A stretch of DNA of 32,439 nucleotides, from NCBI GenBank assembly GCA_903889425.1, contig CAISXI010000406.1:1-32439 (forward strand), read 5' to 3'. The notes below the pieces were generated by a model. The model was not told the origin of the DNA and made no database searches. It saw only the letters and a list, made by a program, of their open reading frames with translations. Positions 1-8,360 of this stretch are shown in pieces (within the stretch, counting starts at the first letter, position 1; each line of letters opens with the position of its first letter). The translations under genes were made by a program, and so were the position numbers. The stretch is from an uncultured Roseiflexaceae bacterium (lineage in GTDB: Bacteria > Chloroflexota > Chloroflexia > Chloroflexales > Roseiflexaceae).

Positions 1-585
1 GCCAGTGATGACGATAATGCACCGGCACCAATCTGCACCCGCTGTCAAGGCAAAACCTACATCACCTGTAGGGAATGTCGCGGCAACGGTCAACTCTACC
101 AACAACAACGCATGGATTGGCGCCGGCAACCGACCCAATTCACTGCCCAAGATGACACCAATTATGCCGAACAGCAGTGGCTTAGCCAACACTGTACGCC
201 ACGCACCGTCTACCGCCTGCAAGAACACCACGGCATCCGCCCCGAATGGAAATTACTGCCCAAAGTCGAGCACCTGATTGCCCAAATGACCGCCTACCAA
301 AACAACGATAGCCGGGTCGTCCTCAGCGAACTAACAATCGCCGTGATTCCAGTCAGTGAATTTGTCTTTGATTTGGGTGAAACCGGCACTTGGCTCCAGC
401 CTACCACTACGACTGAGCCAACCCAATACCGCTGGGCCGTGTTTGGATTTGAACGAATCCTCCCCCCCAATCGTCAATTCCTTGATTGGCAACGAATTAT
501 CCTCATAGGATTATCAGGAATCTGTTTTATACTACTCGTAGTTATTTTTGTCTTGGCAACCGTCAATTCAGTGCCACAATCGTGA
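1..585 (+). CDS. Partial DnaJ-zinc-finger-like membrane protein (5' end outside window)
   Basis: The reading frame is open from the first base, so the true start lies upstream; the ORF-track entry at 112 is only an internal ATG. About residues 12-30 of the visible part show CTRCQGKTYITCRECRGNG, two C-x2-C-x-G units like those in the DnaJ cysteine-rich zinc region. A hydrophilic domain of about 130 residues follows, then one strongly hydrophobic segment near the C-terminus (IILIGLSGICFILLVVIFV), which leaves a very short tail. The protein is therefore probably tail-anchored, with the zinc motif on the cytoplasmic side. No J-domain is visible and may never have been present. Substrate and function are unknown. 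The gene ends 87 nt before the glycosyltransferase gene. The reading frame is certain; the functional call is only a description of domains. Confidence 0.7.
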   Translation, partial: ASDDDNAPAPICTRCQGKTYITCRECRGNGQLYQQQRMDWRRQPTQFTAQDDTNYAEQQWLSQHCTPRTVYRLQEHHGIRPEWKLLPKVEHLIAQMTAYQNNDSRVVLSELTIAVIPVSEFVFDLGETGTWLQPTTTTEPTQYRWAVFGFERILPPNRQFLDWQRIILIGLSGICFILLVVIFVLATVNSVPQS

Positions 586-626
586 ACCATTGAATATCGG
601 GTTTACATCTGTTTAGTGCACTTCTG

Positions 627-638
627 CGTACTAGTACG
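627..638. repeat. 12-bp perfect palindrome upstream of glycosyltransferase gene
   Basis: CGTACTAGTACG is its own reverse complement and lies 34 nt before the glycosyltransferase start. It could be an operator half-site pair. No clear -10/-35 pair was identified around it, so a regulatory role is only a possibility. Confidence 0.3.
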
Positions 639-672
639 TGAATAAAACGACAGCGATGCACGGGAGAAAAAG

Positions 673-1944
673 ATGCGCGTTGCGATGTTGAGTGTCCATA
701 CCAGCCCATTAGCCGGACTCGGTGGCAAAGAAGCCGGCGGAATGAATGTCTACGTCCGTGAATTAAGTCGCGAGCTGGGACGCCGTGGCATCATTGTTGA
801 TATATTCACCCGCAGTCAAGAGCCCCAGTCACCGCGGATTATTGCCGTCGAACGCAATGTCACCCTCGTGACATTACCTGCGGGACCTGAAGCACCATAT
901 GACAAAAATCTCATCCTTGACCACCAAGCAGAATTCGTGGCTGGGATGCAAGATTACGCCCAATTACACCATTACCACTACGATATTATCCACAGCCACT
1001 ACTTTGTATCAGGGATTATTGGGCTGGCGCTCCGTGAGGTTTGGGGCATACCATTGGTACACATGTTCCATACCCTCGGTGCCATGAAAAATCACGTGGC
1101 TCGTAGCGACGAAGAGCGCGAAACCGGCCAGCGCATCGCCCTCGAAGGGCGCCTGATGCGCGAAGCCGATGTCGTCGTGGCTGCCACCCCCCTTGATCTC
1201 CAACAAATGGTCTGGCATTACGAAGCCACTCCCGATCGCATCAAAATCATCCCGTGTGGCGTCGATCTCAAACGTTTTCACCCCCACGATATGGCCGAAG
1301 CCCGCGCCGCCTTGGGGCTCCCCGCCCAGCCAACGCCACTCGTGTTGCTGATTGGCCGCATCGAGCCCCTCAAAGGCATCGATGCCCTGATTCGCGCCGT
1401 CGCCCTCGTACGCCAACACTATCCGCACCTCGCCGATACTACCGCCGTGGTGATTGGAGGCGCGAGTGATGAACAACCCGAATTGTGGAACAGCGAGCAA
1501 CGCCGCCTCGACCAAATTCGCACCGAATTAGGCATCCGCCATGCCATCAAATTCATTGGCGCCCGTCCCCAAAGCCAACTTTCGCTCTATCACGCCGCCG
1601 CTGACGTGGTCACCATGCCATCACACTACGAATCATTTGGCATGGCCGCCCTCGAAGCCTTGGCGAGTGGTCGTCCCGTGATTGCCACCAGCGCCGGCGG
1701 ACCAGCCACCATCATCGACGATGGCATCAATGGGTTACTCACCGTGCCCGATGATGCCCCAGCCCTAGCCACCAATTTAGCTCGCGTCCTCAGTAACGCT
1801 CACTTTGCCCATACACTAGGATTGGCAGCGCGTGAACGCGCACAACGCTATGGTTGGAGCAATATTGGCTGTGACGTACTCGACGTATACCGTAGCCAAA
1901 TCCGCACGCATAGCGATACCACACACGCATGCGCACCCTGTTAA
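673..1944 (+). CDS. Family 4 glycosyltransferase (MshA/sucrose-phosphate-synthase-like)
   Basis: A 423-residue retaining glycosyltransferase of GT-B fold that moves a sugar from a nucleotide-sugar donor to an unknown acceptor. The N-terminal domain opens with MRVAMLSVHTSP and a glycine-rich loop (GLGGKEAGGMN, residues about 15-25), as in MshA-like and sucrose-phosphate-synthase-like enzymes. The C-terminal donor domain has GRIEPLKG (228-235) and the E-x7-E motif ESFGMAALE (320-328). GGGAG lies 6 nt before the ATG and supports the start. The last 16 nt overlap the next gene, so translation of the two is probably coupled. MshA itself makes mycothiol in actinobacteria. Nothing else in the window points to mycothiol, so a role in cell-surface or small-molecule glycosylation is equally possible. 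Confidence 0.85.
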   Translation: MRVAMLSVHTSPLAGLGGKEAGGMNVYVRELSRELGRRGIIVDIFTRSQEPQSPRIIAVERNVTLVTLPAGPEAPYDKNLILDHQAEFVAGMQDYAQLHHYHYDIIHSHYFVSGIIGLALREVWGIPLVHMFHTLGAMKNHVARSDEERETGQRIALEGRLMREADVVVAATPLDLQQMVWHYEATPDRIKIIPCGVDLKRFHPHDMAEARAALGLPAQPTPLVLLIGRIEPLKGIDALIRAVALVRQHYPHLADTTAVVIGGASDEQPELWNSEQRRLDQIRTELGIRHAIKFIGARPQSQLSLYHAAADVVTMPSHYESFGMAALEALASGRPVIATSAGGPATIIDDGINGLLTVPDDAPALATNLARVLSNAHFAHTLGLAARERAQRYGWSNIGCDVLDVYRSQIRTHSDTTHACAPC

Positions 1945-3143
1945 TATTGCTCAGCTGCGCTATTGCCTGTAGTAGTTGTAGTGCCCAACCGCTCGTCATC
2001 AACAACGGCAGCAATACCGGTAGTGACACCAATGATGGTATCCCGCAGTTGCCTACTGTTACTCCTGATGGCACCACGGGGTTTTTCCAACCGGTGATTA
2101 CGCCCACGGCGATTGCCATGCAACCACTCACTGATGCCGCCCCTGCCCCCGTCCTCGACCCCATCGAGGTCGGATCGATTGGCGACGACACCGTGTTTGG
2201 CCAACACATGCATAACCTCGTCGATGCGGGGTTGTTTAGTGGCAGTGTGCTTGTGGCCCGGCGGGGCCAAATCCTGCTCCGCCACGGCTATGGTATGGCC
2301 AACAACGCCACCCGTGTCGCTGCCACCACCCGCTTCCGAATCGCATCCCTATCAAAACAATTCACTGCCACCTTGGTGCTACGCCTACACGAGCAAGGGC
2401 GCCTCAACATCGACGACGGCATCTGCAATTACATCGAAGCCTGCCCACCGGCATGGGGACAAGTCACGATTCGGCATTTGTTGGCACACTCGTCTGGCAT
2501 TCCCGATTACACTGAATTTCGTAGTTTTGATGCCACCCAAGCCAATCCCACTACCCGTGAAGAACTCATCGCACGCTTTCGGAGCAATCCATTGCTATTT
2601 CCACCAGGCAGTGCGTTTCGCTATTCCAATTCAGGGTATGTACTGCTTGGTGCCATCCTCGAATACGTCACTGGCACACCGTATGCCGATTTATTGCGCA
2701 ACGAAATCACCGCGCCGTTGGGGCTCAACGACACCGGCTACGATCATAGTCGCAACGGCAACGACCCGAGCCTCGCCCAAGGCTGGTTGCGACGAGGGGT
2801 CGGCGCCGATGCCATCGATGCCTCGACCCTCGACGCCGCCGGTGCGCTCTATTCCACCGTCGACGATTTGTTTCGCTGGGATCGGGCCCTGACCGAAGGG
2901 CGCATGCTCCGTGCCGATACCTTAGCCATGATGCGTACGCCTCAAGTCAAACGCTATGGGCTAGGAGTGATGCTCTACCCGCTCGGTAACATGTCCGTCG
3001 TGCATCACGACGGCATGGCGAGCGGCATCCGCACCTTCCTCGGTAACTTCACCGACAACGACATCACCGTGATTGTGTTGAGTAACTACGAAACAACCGA
3101 TGTCGCAGGCATCGCTACCTATATGGCTCAGTTAGCTCGCTAA
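1929..3143 (+). CDS. Secreted/lipoprotein serine hydrolase, class C beta-lactamase fold
   Basis: A 404-residue member of the beta-lactamase/penicillin-binding-protein-like serine hydrolase family. The three family motifs are present: SLSK (140-143, the SxxK nucleophile), YSN (232-234) and HDG (360-362, the KTG equivalent). The N-terminus is a hydrophobic signal with several cysteines (LLSCAIACSSC), so lipid anchoring is possible although the lipobox is imperfect. A Thr/Pro-rich stretch of about 60 residues follows before the catalytic domain. The protein should act outside the membrane as a D-Ala-D-Ala peptidase or esterase. Sequence alone does not show beta-lactamase activity. Its start lies inside the glycosyltransferase gene, and its end overlaps the convergent phosphorylase gene by 12 nt. 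Confidence 0.85.
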   Translation: MRTLLILLSCAIACSSCSAQPLVINNGSNTGSDTNDGIPQLPTVTPDGTTGFFQPVITPTAIAMQPLTDAAPAPVLDPIEVGSIGDDTVFGQHMHNLVDAGLFSGSVLVARRGQILLRHGYGMANNATRVAATTRFRIASLSKQFTATLVLRLHEQGRLNIDDGICNYIEACPPAWGQVTIRHLLAHSSGIPDYTEFRSFDATQANPTTREELIARFRSNPLLFPPGSAFRYSNSGYVLLGAILEYVTGTPYADLLRNEITAPLGLNDTGYDHSRNGNDPSLAQGWLRRGVGADAIDASTLDAAGALYSTVDDLFRWDRALTEGRMLRADTLAMMRTPQVKRYGLGVMLYPLGNMSVVHHDGMASGIRTFLGNFTDNDITVIVLSNYETTDVAGIATYMAQLAR

Positions 3144-3908
3144 TAACTCAAGTGCCGCCACTGCCGTACGAATCGCCCGATCGACCCCTTCGGCTTTCTG
3201 GTCGAGCACAATCGTTTCGGCACTGGTGCGCTGCGCCACCGCTGCACAGACACAGCCGGCCGCAAAGCCGTACACCAAGCCCATTTTGAACAACGTGCCT
3301 GCTTCCATTTCGTAATTCACAATCCGCAGGTGTTGATACTCTGCCGTCGCACCAATATGTTTGCGCAACAAATGGGGATTAGCCGAGGCATGGCGCTCTT
3401 GACCCTCATAAAACGTATCCACTGACGCCGTCACCCCCATATGCGCCGGAATCTGCTGCGCCTTGGCGGCATTCATCAAGGCGATGGTGACATAGGGGTC
3501 GGCTGCCGCCGGGAACTCGAGCGGCGCAATGTCTGCCGCTGCGCCCTGCCGGCACAAGGCCGCCTGCGATACCACCACATGCCCGGGCATGACGTGGGGT
3601 TGGATGGAGCCACACGTGCCGACCCGGATAATCGTGGTAATCCCCACCTGCACCAATTCATTGACCACAATGCTCAACGACGGTGCCCCCATGCCACTGG
3701 TGGCCGAAATCACCGGCGTGCCGTTGCCCAAAAAAGCCAGCGAACTGTGCAAGCCGCGATGGTCTGACAACGTCTGGGCACCCTGCAGATAGGTCTGGGC
3801 AATCATGGCCGCCCGCTCGGGATCACCCGAAATCAAGGCCATTTTGGGCTGGTGGCCTGCGAAATCATCAATCCCAAAGCCGATATGATAAAACCGTTGA
3901 TTGCTCAT
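3132..3908 (-). CDS. Nucleoside phosphorylase, uridine-phosphorylase-like
   Basis: A 258-residue protein of the PNP/UDP phosphorylase family, which splits nucleosides with phosphate into base and ribose-1-phosphate for salvage. Visible motifs are GDPERA (phosphate binding), SGMGAPS (family signature), RVGTCGS and NYEMEAGTLF, the ribose-binding stretch typical of uridine phosphorylases. AAGGAG lies 7 nt before the ATG. Length matches the family. A small membrane-protein gene lies 39 nt upstream on the same strand and may share its transcript. No terminator is visible in the overlap with the convergent hydrolase gene. The exact base preference cannot be read from sequence. Confidence 0.88.
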   Translation of the reverse strand: MSNQRFYHIGFGIDDFAGHQPKMALISGDPERAAMIAQTYLQGAQTLSDHRGLHSSLAFLGNGTPVISATSGMGAPSLSIVVNELVQVGITTIIRVGTCGSIQPHVMPGHVVVSQAALCRQGAAADIAPLEFPAAADPYVTIALMNAAKAQQIPAHMGVTASVDTFYEGQERHASANPHLLRKHIGATAEYQHLRIVNYEMEAGTLFKMGLVYGFAAGCVCAAVAQRTSAETIVLDQKAEGVDRAIRTAVAALELLAS

Positions 3909-3947
3909 GGCATAACTCCTTTTTTACAAAGTGATATTCACGAAATA

Positions 3948-4127
3948 TTATGTGCGGCGCACGCCAATCCATGCAATGACGGCAAGCACAAATATGCCGA
4001 AAAAAATCTGGGTATAAATACTATTGATGCCATTGGCCGAGGCATTGATGGCTGCCAAAATCGCCGTCAAGAGTATAATAAAATTACAGCCACGCTTCAC
4101 TCGTTGTTCGGGGGTTGTTTCCATCAT
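3948..4127 (-). CDS. Small two-helix membrane protein, unknown function
   Basis: A 59-residue protein starting [13 protein letters not shown], then two hydrophobic segments (about 15-28 and 37-55) ending in IGVRRT. The ORF track gives 91 residues, but GGAGAG lies just upstream of the double ATG at 4127/4124 and the extra N-terminus looks unlike a protein, so I use the shorter start. Positive charges at both ends suggest that both termini are cytoplasmic. It precedes the nucleoside phosphorylase gene by 39 nt and is divergent from the ATC hydrolase gene. The family is not recognised. Confidence 0.6.
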   Translation of the reverse strand: MMETTPEQRVKRGCNFIILLTAILAAINASANGINSIYTQIFFGIFVLAVIAWIGVRRT

Positions 4128-4204
4128 CAGCTCTCCGCATATGCGTATTCTTGGCGTTAGTATACCGTGAATTCTGTGCACCGTCATTACCAAGGAGTAG
4201 CCAC

Positions 4205-4705
4205 ATGACCCCACCTGATACATTGAATCGAATTGGTATCCTCACCCGCCGCGAAATCGAAGCCCGCATGTTGGCCCCTATTATCACTGCCTTGTGTGAA
4301 AAATTCGACCGCGCCGAGGTGATTGCCACCGTCCGCGACAGCATCATCGCCATGGCACAACAACAAGGGGGGAATTTGGCCAGCGAATTTGGTGGCTGTG
4401 GCCTGGCCGAATTCGAATCCACCCTACAATACTGGACCAAAGATGACGCCTTGCGCATCGACGTCGTCGAACGCACCCCGGAAGCCTTTGGTTTTAATGT
4501 GACCAAATGCCGCTACGCCGAGTTGTACCAGAGCCTCGGCATCCCCGAATTAGGTGCCGTATTGTCGTGCAATCGCGATTATGCCTTGATTGAAGGATTC
4601 AATGCAGATATTGCACTAACCCGTACTCAGACCATCATGCAAGGGGCGAGTCATTGCGACTTCCGCTATCGCCAGCGCTCACAATCTGACACAACGGTCG
4701 CATAA
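4205..4705 (+). CDS. L-2-amino-thiazoline-4-carboxylate hydrolase family protein
   Basis: A 166-residue protein from the ATG at 4205, supported by AAGGAG 7 nt upstream; the longer ORF-track start at 4115 has no such support. The C-terminal half matches the ATC hydrolase family pattern: [26 protein letters not shown], then [18 protein letters not shown]. The conserved Cys and His/Cys positions are thought to form the active site in this family. The founding enzyme hydrolyses the ATC ring in bacterial conversion of thiazoline to L-cysteine, but most family members lack a proven substrate. No second pathway gene (such as N-carbamoyl-cysteine amidohydrolase) is present here. The family is fairly sure and the reaction is not. 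Confidence 0.75.
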   Translation: MTPPDTLNRIGILTRREIEARMLAPIITALCEKFDRAEVIATVRDSIIAMAQQQGGNLASEFGGCGLAEFESTLQYWTKDDALRIDVVERTPEAFGFNVTKCRYAELYQSLGIPELGAVLSCNRDYALIEGFNADIALTRTQTIMQGASHCDFRYRQRSQSDTTVA

Positions 4706-4712
4706 CCTGCGT

Positions 4713-4742
4713 TTGCCCCTCACCACGTGCATATGCTATACT
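4713..4742 (+). promoter_or_regulatory. Putative sigma-70-type promoter for the rpsB operon
   Basis: TTGCCC and TATACT are separated by 18 nt and lie about 125 nt before the rpsB start. The leader between them and rpsB has no ORF with good support. S2 leaders in other bacteria often carry autoregulatory RNA structure; no clear hairpin was established here. Confidence 0.5.
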
Positions 4743-4867
4743 AATTGCGGTATGCAAACGACACACACTTCTCGATTGTGGTGAATCCTGCGCCAATGGC
4801 GTCTCACCCAGCGTGACAGAAGTGGCGGTTTACGTAGACAAACGTATCAACAAAAAAGGAGCCTCCC

Positions 4868-5650
4868 GTGACGGACAACTCAAGTCGCATTGCCTCATTG
4901 CGCGCCCTGCTCGAAGCCGGCGCCCACTTCGGTCACCAAACCCGCCGTTGGAACCCCAAAATGAAGCCTTATATCTTTGGGGCCCGCAACGGCATCCACG
5001 TCCTCGACCTGCAACAAACGGTTGACGGCCTCAACAGCGCCTACAACTATGTGGTCGAAACCGTCGCCGCCGGTGGCAAGATTCTCTTTGTGGGCACCAA
5101 GAAGCAAGCTCAAGAGACCATCCAACAAGAAGCCACCCGCTCGAATCAGTTGTACATTATCCAACGCTGGTTGGGTGGTACGTTGACCAATTTCTCGACC
5201 ATTCGCCGCCGCTTGCGCTACATGGCTGACCTCGAAGCCCAACGCGATCGTGGTGACTTCAGTCGCTTGACCAAAGCCGAAGCCCAGAAGCGTATCGAAG
5301 AAATCGAGAAGCTCAACAAGGTGTTCAGTGGTCTCAAAAACATGGATCGCGTCCCAAGTGCGATTTTCATTGTTGACCCCCACAAAGAAACCTTGGCCTT
5401 GGCCGAAGCCCTCAAGGTCAGTATCCCCATCGTTGCCATGGTCGACACCAATTGTGACCCCGACAACATCGATTATGTCGTGCCGTGTAACGACGATGCC
5501 ATCCGGAGCATTCGTTTGATTACCAGCCGGATCGCCGATGCCGCCATCGAAGGCCAAAATCGCCGCGAATCATTGCGGAGCGACCATGGCACCTCACAAG
5601 CAGCCATGATGGATGCTGCGAGCGCCGACGTGGTAGCCGACAAAGAATAA
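4868..5650 (+). CDS. rpsB: 30S ribosomal protein S2
   Basis: A 260-residue S2 protein of the small ribosomal subunit. Typical stretches are [20 protein letters not shown] at the N-terminus, [21 protein letters not shown], and [12 protein letters not shown] followed by [13 protein letters not shown]. The start is GTG at 4868 with AAGGAG just upstream. The gene heads the conserved rpsB-tsf-pyrH-frr cluster. The C-terminal tail after the last conserved helix (REGQNRR-like onward) is short and variable, as in many bacteria. Confidence 0.97.
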   Translation: MTDNSSRIASLRALLEAGAHFGHQTRRWNPKMKPYIFGARNGIHVLDLQQTVDGLNSAYNYVVETVAAGGKILFVGTKKQAQETIQQEATRSNQLYIIQRWLGGTLTNFSTIRRRLRYMADLEAQRDRGDFSRLTKAEAQKRIEEIEKLNKVFSGLKNMDRVPSAIFIVDPHKETLALAEALKVSIPIVAMVDTNCDPDNIDYVVPCNDDAIRSIRLITSRIADAAIEGQNRRESLRSDHGTSQAAMMDAASADVVADKE

Positions 5651-5667
5651 TCCATAACCCTCACAGG

Positions 5668-5702
5668 TGCGGGAGCGTGGTGACAAGCACTACACTCCCG
5701 CA
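5668..5702 (+). repeat. Hairpin between rpsB and tsf (attenuator-like)
   Basis: TGCGGGAG pairs perfectly with CTCCCGCA. After one C-A mismatch, GTGGTG pairs with CACTAC (one G-U), leaving the loop ACAAG. A T-run (TTTTT, 5721-5725) follows only 18 nt later, so this is not a classical intrinsic terminator. It may partially attenuate transcription or mark an mRNA processing site that sets the S2:EF-Ts ratio. Confidence 0.55.
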
Positions 5703-5748
5703 CTATTACGCTAGGTATAGTTTTTATCAAGAAATAAGGAGAACTACG

Positions 5749-6279
5749 GTGACAGAGATTTCCGCCCAGATGGTCAAAGAATTACGTGAACGTACCGGTG
5801 CCGGCGTCAAAGAATGCAAAGACATTTTGTCACAAACCGATGGCAACATGAACAAAGCCATCGAGTTGTTGCGCGAACGTGGTATGAAAGTCAGTGACAA
5901 AGTCAAAGATCGCGACGCCAAAGAAGGTCGCATCGAGATTTATGTCCACAACGGCGCCCGCATGGCTGCCATGATTGAACTCAGCTGCGAGACCGACTTC
6001 GTCGCCCGCACCCCTGAATTCATCCAACTCGCCAAAGACATTGCCATGCATGTGGCAGCCGTCAACCCCAAATACATCAACCCAGAGCAAGTTTCGGACG
6101 AAGAAGTCGCAGCCAGTGGCTTGACCGCCGCCAAGCACTACGAAGAAGTGGTATTGCTCAAGCAAGCCTACGTCCGCAACCCCTCACAAACCATCGAAGA
6201 CATGGTTCAAGCCGCAGTGGCCAAATTGCGTGAAAACATCATCATTCGCCGCTTTACCCGTTACGAAATCGGAGGCTAA
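5749..6279 (+). CDS. tsf: Elongation factor Ts (short form)
   Basis: A 176-residue nucleotide-exchange factor for EF-Tu. The start is GTG at 5749, preceded by AAGGAG; the ORF-track start at 5677 runs through the intergenic hairpin and is rejected. The N-terminal UBA-like domain has VKELRERTGAGVKECK, and the core has the second family signature ELSCETDFVAR. The protein is much shorter than the enterobacterial form (about 283 residues) and appears to have only one core subdomain, as in Thermus-type EF-Ts, where the factor works as a dimer. Its position between rpsB and pyrH is the standard order. Confidence 0.95.
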   Translation: MTEISAQMVKELRERTGAGVKECKDILSQTDGNMNKAIELLRERGMKVSDKVKDRDAKEGRIEIYVHNGARMAAMIELSCETDFVARTPEFIQLAKDIAMHVAAVNPKYINPEQVSDEEVAASGLTAAKHYEEVVLLKQAYVRNPSQTIEDMVQAAVAKLRENIIIRRFTRYEIGG

Positions 6280-6284
6280 ACGCC

Positions 6285-6319
6285 CACAGCGTGGAGGTGA
6301 TACTCACCTCCACGCTGTG
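6285..6319 (+). promoter_or_regulatory. 16-bp perfect hairpin in pyrH leader containing the SD-like sequence
   Basis: CACAGCGTGGAGGTGA pairs perfectly with TCACCTCCACGCTGTG across a 3-nt loop. The left arm contains GGAGGTGA, a full match to the anti-Shine-Dalgarno, but it lies about 30 nt before the pyrH ATG and is buried in the stem. A second small hairpin, GTGC-GTAAT-GCAC (6317-6329), overlaps its 3' end and sits right before the ATG. No T-run follows, so translational or processing control is more likely than termination. Confidence 0.6.
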
Positions 6320-6330
6320 CGTAATGCACC

Positions 6331-7062
6331 ATGACGACCAAACCAAAGTACAAACGCATTCTGCTCAAGTTAAGTGGCGAAGCATTAGCCGGCGACCACG
6401 AGCAGACTATCGATCAAAACGTACTCGAGTACTTCGCCAAAGAAATCCACTCGATTCACGAATTAGGTGTGCAGGTGGCAATCGTCGTGGGTGGGGGGAA
6501 TATCTGGCGCGGTGGCCCCAAAGCTATTTCGCTTGGCATGGATCCTGCCCAATCGCACTACATGGGGATGTTGGCGACGATTATCAACGCCCTCGCCTTG
6601 CAAGATGCCCTCGAACGCCAAGGGGTGCATACCCGCGCCATGACCGCCATCAAAATGGATGAGGTCACAGAGCCATACCTGCGCCGCCGGGCCACCCGCC
6701 ACCTCGAGAAGCATCGCGCGATTATTCTCGCTGCGGGCACCGGCAATCCCTACTTTAGTACCGACTCAGCCTCGGCGCTCCGCGCAGCCGAAGTCGGCGC
6801 TGAAGTCATCTTGATGGCCAAAAACGGCGTCGATGGAGTCTATACTGCGGACCCTCGCCGCGATGCCACCGCCACTCGCTATGACCATCTCACCTACATG
6901 GATGCCCTACGCCAAGGGCTGGCCGTCATGGACAGCACTGCGTTGACGTTTTGTATGGACAACAATATCCCGATTATCGTCTTTAATCCTAGCGAAGCTG
7001 GGACTATTCGCCGCATCGTATTGGGTGAGCATGTTGGTACGCTGGTTAGTAAGGGGAAGTAA
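6331..7062 (+). CDS. pyrH: UMP kinase
   Basis: A 243-residue bacterial UMP kinase (amino acid kinase fold) that phosphorylates UMP to UDP for pyrimidine nucleotide synthesis; it works as a hexamer in the cytoplasm. Motifs are KLSGEAL near the N-terminus, [28 protein letters not shown], and [15 protein letters not shown]. An in-frame TAA just upstream (6322-6324) fixes the ATG at 6331 as the earliest start. No SD sequence lies at normal distance. The only candidate is inside the hairpin described separately, so initiation here is unusual. The gene follows tsf and is separated from frr by 5 nt. Confidence 0.97.
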   Translation: MTTKPKYKRILLKLSGEALAGDHEQTIDQNVLEYFAKEIHSIHELGVQVAIVVGGGNIWRGGPKAISLGMDPAQSHYMGMLATIINALALQDALERQGVHTRAMTAIKMDEVTEPYLRRRATRHLEKHRAIILAAGTGNPYFSTDSASALRAAEVGAEVILMAKNGVDGVYTADPRRDATATRYDHLTYMDALRQGLAVMDSTALTFCMDNNIPIIVFNPSEAGTIRRIVLGEHVGTLVSKGK

Positions 7063-7067
7063 ACACC

Positions 7068-7625
7068 ATGGTTAATGATGTACTCCGTGAAGCCGAAGGC
7101 CGCATGAAAAAAACAGCCGAGGCACTACGCCATACGCTGATTAGCATCCGCACTGGGCGTGCTTCTATTTCGCTGGTCGAAAACATGCCCGTCGAAGCAT
7201 ACGACGATATGCTTCCACTCAATCAGCTCGCTACCATATCAACACCGGATGCCCGCACCATCGCCATCCAACCGTTTGATACGAGCATGATCAAGGCCAT
7301 CGAAAAATCCATCAAAATCTCCGACTTGGGACTCAATCCCAATAACGACGGCCGCCTCATCCGCCTCAATTTGCCACCACTCAACGAAGAACGCCGTAAG
7401 GAATTGGTCAAACAAGTCCGTACTCGCGTCGAAGAAAGCAAAGTGGCGCTCCGTAACGTCCGGCGCGAAGCGCTTGATGACCTCAAGCAACTCGAAAACG
7501 AAAAAATGATCACTGAAGATGATCAACGACGTGGCGGTGAAAAGCTCCAAGAACATATGGAAAAAGCCACCCGTGAATTGGAGCACATTGGAGCCAACAA
7601 AGAGGCCGAAGTGCTGGAGATCTAA
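7068..7625 (+). CDS. frr: Ribosome recycling factor
   Basis: A 185-residue factor that, with EF-G, splits post-termination ribosomes. It has the full family length and motifs: an N-terminal helix with [13 protein letters not shown] and IRTGRAS, then [31 protein letters not shown] and [16 protein letters not shown] lies upstream of the ATG. It starts 5 nt after pyrH and ends 6 nt before uppS, so it is clearly part of the operon. Confidence 0.97.
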   Translation: MVNDVLREAEGRMKKTAEALRHTLISIRTGRASISLVENMPVEAYDDMLPLNQLATISTPDARTIAIQPFDTSMIKAIEKSIKISDLGLNPNNDGRLIRLNLPPLNEERRKELVKQVRTRVEESKVALRNVRREALDDLKQLENEKMITEDDQRRGGEKLQEHMEKATRELEHIGANKEAEVLEI

Positions 7626-7631
7626 CATCAA

Positions 7632-8360
7632 ATGAATGACGTCACGGCACACCAATCAACGACACACTTGCCCAAACACATTGCCATTATCATGGATGGC
7701 AATGGTCGTTGGGCCAAGCAACATGGCAAATTACGCCATGCCGGGCATCGCGCCGGTGTCGAAAATCTCCGCCCGATTATTCGCGCTACCGCAGACCTTG
7801 GTGTGCCGTACCTGACGTTGTATGCCTTTTCTACCGAAAATTGGCGTCGGCCATCGCTTGAAGTCCAAGGATTAATGTCACTCTTAGCAGAGTTTCTCGA
7901 TCATGAAGTCGAAAACCTTAAAAACGAAGATGTCCGGATTAATCATCTTGGTTCATTTGAGGGAATTAATCCTCATTTAGCCGAAAAAATCTCCCAAGCG
8001 GTCGCCCGTACCCGTGATTGCAAACGCATTACCTTATCTGTGGCGTTTAATTATGGTGGTCGCCAAGATATCGTCACCGCAGTCAAACAAATCGTTGCGA
8101 GTGGGATAAGTCCAGAAGCCGTCACCGAAGAATTAATTTCGGCACACCTCTCTACGAATAATATCCCCGACCCCGACTTCATCATCCGTACCAGTGGCGA
8201 ATGGCGCTTATCAAATTTTTTAATTTGGGAAGCTGCCTATAGCGAATACTGGACCACTCCAGTGTTTTGGCCAGACTTTACCCCCCAACTACTCATGCAA
8301 GCCGTCGCTGATTATGGCAACCGCGACAGACGATTTGGTGGACTGAATGCAAAGTCCTAA
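7632..8360 (+). CDS. uppS: Isoprenyl (undecaprenyl) diphosphate synthase, cis-type
   Basis: A 242-residue cis-prenyltransferase that builds the long polyprenyl diphosphate used as lipid carrier in cell-wall and surface-glycan synthesis. Visible are the catalytic Asp in IMDGNGRWA (Asp22), GHRAGVENL, YAFSTENWRRP and the C-terminal IRTSGEWRLSNFLIWEAAYSE region that binds the second substrate. The 3' end overlaps cdsA by 14 nt. The order frr-uppS-cdsA is conserved in bacteria. Chain length cannot be read directly, but C55 is the usual product in this context. Confidence 0.95.
   Translation: MNDVTAHQSTTHLPKHIAIIMDGNGRWAKQHGKLRHAGHRAGVENLRPIIRATADLGVPYLTLYAFSTENWRRPSLEVQGLMSLLAEFLDHEVENLKNEDVRINHLGSFEGINPHLAEKISQAVARTRDCKRITLSVAFNYGGRQDIVTAVKQIVASGISPEAVTEELISAHLSTNNIPDPDFIIRTSGEWRLSNFLIWEAAYSEYWTTPVFWPDFTPQLLMQAVADYGNRDRRFGGLNAKS

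Noticed and set aside
1929-3143. Antibiotic-resistance beta-lactamase
   Set aside because: The motifs only show the broad serine hydrolase family; most such proteins are peptidases or esterases and no resistance context is present.
4895-5557. 220-residue minus-strand ORF
   Set aside because: Fully antisense to rpsB, with no recognisable domain or ribosome site; a codon-bias shadow.
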